Assembly (NCBI GenBank): GCA_016719605.1
Contig: JADJYW010000016.1
Location: 62,001-126,000 of the forward strand
DNA length: 64,000 nt
DNA from: Lewinellaceae bacterium
GTDB lineage: Bacteria; Bacteroidota; Bacteroidia; Chitinophagales; Saprospiraceae
Reading direction: 5' to 3'
Part shown: positions 60,266 through 64,000 of the stretch, piece by piece
How the letters are laid out: the number at the start of each line of letters is the position of its first letter
Numbering within the stretch: the first letter of the stretch is position 1
Program-made: the position numbers and the translations under genes
The notes under the pieces: model-generated
Told to the model about the DNA's origin: nothing
Database searches by the model: none
What the model saw: the letters and a program-made list of their open reading frames with translations, nothing else

Positions 60266-63200
60266 ATGACAAAAGCGAATTCTACCATAGTCGCTAACGT
60301 GCTTGCCTCCCTGCTCGCACTCGTCATTACCCTCTCTGCCGATACCGCCGCCAATGCCCAGTGTACACTCGTGTGCAACAACCTGGTGCAAATCTCCTTA
60401 GATGGCGATTGTGAGGTGGAAATTCTGCCCGACATGATTCTCGAAGGTAATGGCTGCCCCAACGGCAACCTCATCGTCGAAATAAAAGTGAATGGCGTGT
60501 GGGTCCCCGGCGTAGTCAACAGCAACCACATCAACCAAACTATTCAGACCCGCGTGCGCGACCTGAACAGCAGCAACAACTGCTGGGGTTATGTTTTGGT
60601 GGAGGATAAACTGGCGCCACAACTGACATGCACCAATATCACCCTCGCCTGCGGCATCACCACCTACACACCAGCCTACCTGCAAAACACGCTCGGTATT
60701 CAGGCTGCTTACCCGACGGTGGTGGAAAACTGCGGCAACTTCACCACATCCTATTTTGACAACTACACCGACCTGGCCTGCAACGGTACGATCAACGGAC
60801 TGTCCAATGTCAGCGCCTACGTTCGCCGTACCTGGACCGCCGTGGATCAAAACAGCAACTCGTCCAGCTGCACCCAGTTCATCTATTTCCAGCGGCGTAA
60901 TGTGAGCCAGGTACAGTTTCCTGCCGACATCACGATCTCCTGCGAAAACCCGGATGCCGACCCGTCCGTGACCGGCGCACCGTATATTTCCGACTTCGGT
61001 ATCGAGTTTCCGCTGTACCCGCAGAGTACCTTCTGCGAACTCAACGTAGTTTATGCGGACCAGCTCCTGCCTATCTGCGACGGCACGCGCAAAATACTGC
61101 GCACCTGGACGGTGCTGGACTGGTGTCTGCCATCCACGCCGAACCCGCCGTTTACCAATCCGAGGTACTATATCCAGCAGATCAAAATCGAAGACAATCA
61201 GGGGCCAACGTTGGCTTGCCCGGAGGATATGACGGTGAACACCGATCCGAACGATTGCCTGCGTAACCTTGACCTCCCGGATGTGATCATCGAGGATGCC
61301 TGCTCGCGTATCAAATCCATCCAGGCCGTCTTCTCCGTCAACGGCATCGGCCAAACCCTGAACGGTACGATTCAAAATTTTTCAGGTAACAACTACTGGC
61401 ACCCCGACACCCTCGGCGCGCTCGGGTTTGCCAACAACCTCCCGCTGGGCACTACGCTGATGACCTACATCGTGCGCGACGACTGCGGCAACGAGTCATC
61501 CTGCCAGTTTAACATCACCGTAGCGGACGAAACGCCGCCCACGGCTGTCTGCGACGAGTACACCCAGGTGTCGCTCGGTAACAACGGCATGATCTTCGTC
61601 AATGCTTCGACATTCGACGATGGCTCTTATGACAACTGCTCGCCTGTAAAATTCAAGGCCCGCCGCATGGATGCCAACGGCTGCCAGCCGAACAACCGAT
61701 TCTACGATCAGGTAAAGTTTTGCTGCGAAGATATCGGCGACACCATTACCGTGATTTTCCGCGTCTACGACATCCCCGTGCCGAATGGCGAGGTAGCGCT
61801 GGAATTTGGCGAATGGAACTCCAACGACTGCATGGTGCAGGTTTTTGTGGATGACAAACTCAAACCCACTTGTACCCCGCCGGCACACGTCACCGTTTCC
61901 TGCCAAAGTTTCGACCCGAGTCTCTGGGCCTACGGTTTTGCCACGGCCACAGACAACTGCTGCATAGACACCATCACGGAAACCCGCAACCTGTCGCTGT
62001 TCGACACCGTTTGCAACCGCGGCACCATCACCCGTACGTTCCGGGCAGAGGATTGTGGCGGCCAGACGAGCACCTGCACTCAGCGCGTGGTGGTGAACTA
62101 CAGCCAAAACTATTTCGTGCGCTTCCCCAACGACGTGATTGTAACCTCCTGCAACGGCATGGGCAACTACGGCGAGCCGACCTTCTTCGGTGAAGACTGC
62201 GAAATGCTCGGCATTTCCCACCAGGACCTTGTCTTTACCGTGGTGCCGGATGCCTGCTTCAAAATTGAGCGTACCTGGACAATCATCAACTGGTGTACCT
62301 ACAACCCGAATCTGGGTTGCACGGATGTACCCAACCCCAACCCGAGCGCCATTTCCAACAACCCCTCCAACCTGACCGGGCCGGTGGTATCGCCCGCCGG
62401 CACCCAGTCTCCCTGGAACCCAACCGTGGTTGCCATCAACCCGGGCGAGTCCCCCACCAACTACTCCATCTTCTGGAACGTCAACGCCAACTGCTACAAA
62501 TACAAGCAGATCATCAAGGTGATTGACACGCAGGCACCGATTGTAAGCAACTGCCCGACCAGCCCGGTTGATGTGTGCGACTCGACGGCCAACAACAACC
62601 AACTCTGGAATGAAATGTACTGGTGGGATGCGACCACTCAAAGCCACGACCTGTGCGAAGGCCCGTCCAACCTGAGTATTACCGCCACCGACCTGTGCTC
62701 CGACTCCAGCGTCAACGTCAGTTACCTGTTGTTCCTCGATCTGGACAACAACGGTACGATGGAAACGGTGATCAACAGCACAGAGACCGGAATTGCCGGG
62801 CTGGGCTGGAACGCTGTCCCGTACAACAATGTCAATGGCCCTGTCTCGATTCGCGCATTCGATCAGCGCGCCGTGCCGGCCAACCAGAAATACGGCTTCG
62901 CCCTGCAAACGGTTGTCAGCGGCAACAACAAAGTGGCCAGCGTCCGCTGGAATACCGCACAATCGCCCAACACCTATACCGTACCCGAATTGCCCTACGG
63001 CACCCACAAGATCAAGTGGATCGTGAGCGACGGTTGCGGCAACGAAAAAGTGTGCGAATACACGTTTGTCGTCAAGGACTGCAAAAAACCCACCGTGGTC
63101 TGCATCAACGGTTTGAGCATCAACATTATGCCGACCAAGATGATCACCCTCTCCGTGGGCGATTTCCTGCAATACACCGAAGACAACTGTACACCGGCCA

Positions 63201-64000
63201 ACAAACTGGTCGTTGCCATACGCAAAGCCGGCGCCGGCACAGGCTTCCCAACGTTGCCCAATGGCCAGCCGCAAACCTCCGTGACGTTCGATTGCAATGA
63301 ACTCGGCCAGCAGAATGTCGAAATCTGGTCGCAAGACCTCGCCGGAAATGCTGATTTCTGCGGTTCATACGTCATTGTACAAGATAATATGGGCGCCTGC
63401 GCCCCGCCGGCAGCAACGCTACGGTAGCCGGTTTCCTGAAAACCGAAAATGAGGAAGGTTTGGCCAGTGCCCATATTGAACTGGTGGCCACACTGCCCAA
63501 CGGCTTGCCCCCCGCCTCATTATTTACAACAACCGACGACAACGGCCTCTACGGATTTGGCAACGCCGTGCCCATGAGCTCGAACTACACGCTCACGCCG
63601 ACAAAAGACAACGACCCGCTCAACGGCGTTTCGACCTTCGACCTCGTGCTCATCAACAAGCACATCCTCGGCCTCGAACCGCTCGGCAGCCCGTATAAAA
63701 TGATTGCCGCAGATGCCAACAGCAGCCGCTCCATCACGACCTTCGACATCGTGGAACTGCGCAAACTGATCCTCGGCATCTACGCACAACTGCCCGCCAA
63801 CAACAGCTGGCGATTCGTGGACAAAAAACACCTGTTCCCGAATCCGGCCAATCCGTTCCAGGAGATTTTCCCGGAAACGATCTCGACAGCCAATGTGCAG
63901 GCCAGCCAGCTGGCCGACGACTTTGTGGCGGTGAAAGTGGGCGACGTAAACGGCAACTCCGTGGCGAACAACCTGCTGTCCACCGACGACCGCACCGCCG
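60266..64000 (+). CDS. Giant Cys-rich secreted surface protein (HYR-like repeats, dockerin-like region), partial
   Basis: The protein starts with a signal peptide (ADTAANAQ). It continues for over 1050 residues of repeated modules with pairs of cysteines and motifs such as DKLAPQLTC, DNQGPTLACPEDMTV, ADETPPTAVC and DTQAPIVSNC, the pattern of HYR or similar beta-sandwich domains in Bacteroidota surface proteins. The frame stops at 63427, but a one-base loss at ~63410 explains this: the next frame continues ATVAGFLKTENEEG and goes on to a dockerin-like pair of EF-hand-type repeats (STFDLVLINKHILGL, TTFDIVELRKLILGI) and GDVNGNS up to the window edge. A T9SS tail is expected beyond it. Probably adhesion or matrix related; inferred only. 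Confidence 0.8.

Overview
The window looks like chromosomal DNA of a Bacteroidota, most likely a Saprospiraceae-like environmental bacterium. The signs are SusC/SusD pairs, a Nudix-type AraR, type IX secretion parts (PorQ and a C-terminal sorting tail), promoters with the Bacteroidota -7 box TAnnTTTG, many 'outer membrane beta-barrel' genes, and a fairly high G+C. The taxonomic placement is inferred from gene content only.

Layout: 1-1731 holds the end of clpP and all of clpX. 1965-26944 is an L-arabinan/L-arabinose utilisation locus: araR (Nudix-fold repressor), SusC/SusD importer, GH43, GH51, a GH27 remnant, araA, araB, GH127, a second GH51, araD, a sodium:sugar symporter, an aldose 1-epimerase, a DoxX-like membrane protein and transketolase. 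The expected flow is: surface capture and debranching of arabinan, periplasmic arabinofuranosidases, uptake by the symporter, isomerase/kinase/epimerase to xylulose 5-phosphate, then transketolase. Three 17-bp palindromes (TGTGT-N7-ACACA) upstream of araR and susC are probable AraR operators.

27327-35032 carries recQ, a glucosaminidase-like protein, tatC-metF (minus strand), and moxR plus a DUF58 gene. 35361-36284 is a tandem trio of small related membrane proteins. 36306-40454 encodes envelope proteins on the minus strand. 40683-41715 is an isolated paaB-paaC pair. 41726-46565 carries a leucine-rich-repeat protein, a GbsR-like regulator, an aspartic protease with PDZ, a PhyH dioxygenase and an OmpR-type regulator. 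47052-50528 has a PDZ protein with a T9SS tail, a MORN-repeat lipoprotein and porQ. 50536-57053 is metabolic (VOC protein, aroE, proline dehydrogenase, radical SAM protein, FadH-like oxidoreductase). The right end has a broken Uma2 gene, a haloperoxidase-like lipoprotein, a NarL-type regulator and the start of a giant Cys-rich surface protein that runs off the window.

The most striking non-gene feature is the number of intergenic inverted repeats. These include 180-bp elements in three copies (two identical and inverted, enclosing 6.6 kb of the arabinose locus), a 148-bp near-perfect palindrome with an 8-bp target duplication, several single terminal-inverted-repeat elements, and hairpins made of short tandem 'words' (for example AAGGTTAG/AAGGTTGG) that fill the gaps between co-oriented genes. 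Some of these words also lie inside coding sequence.

Several genes (susC, GH127, tatC, the terminal surface protein, Uma2) are interrupted by single-base indels. Several of them sit in A/T runs, so many may be sequencing or consensus errors rather than true pseudogenes. No tRNA, rRNA or CRISPR array was seen.
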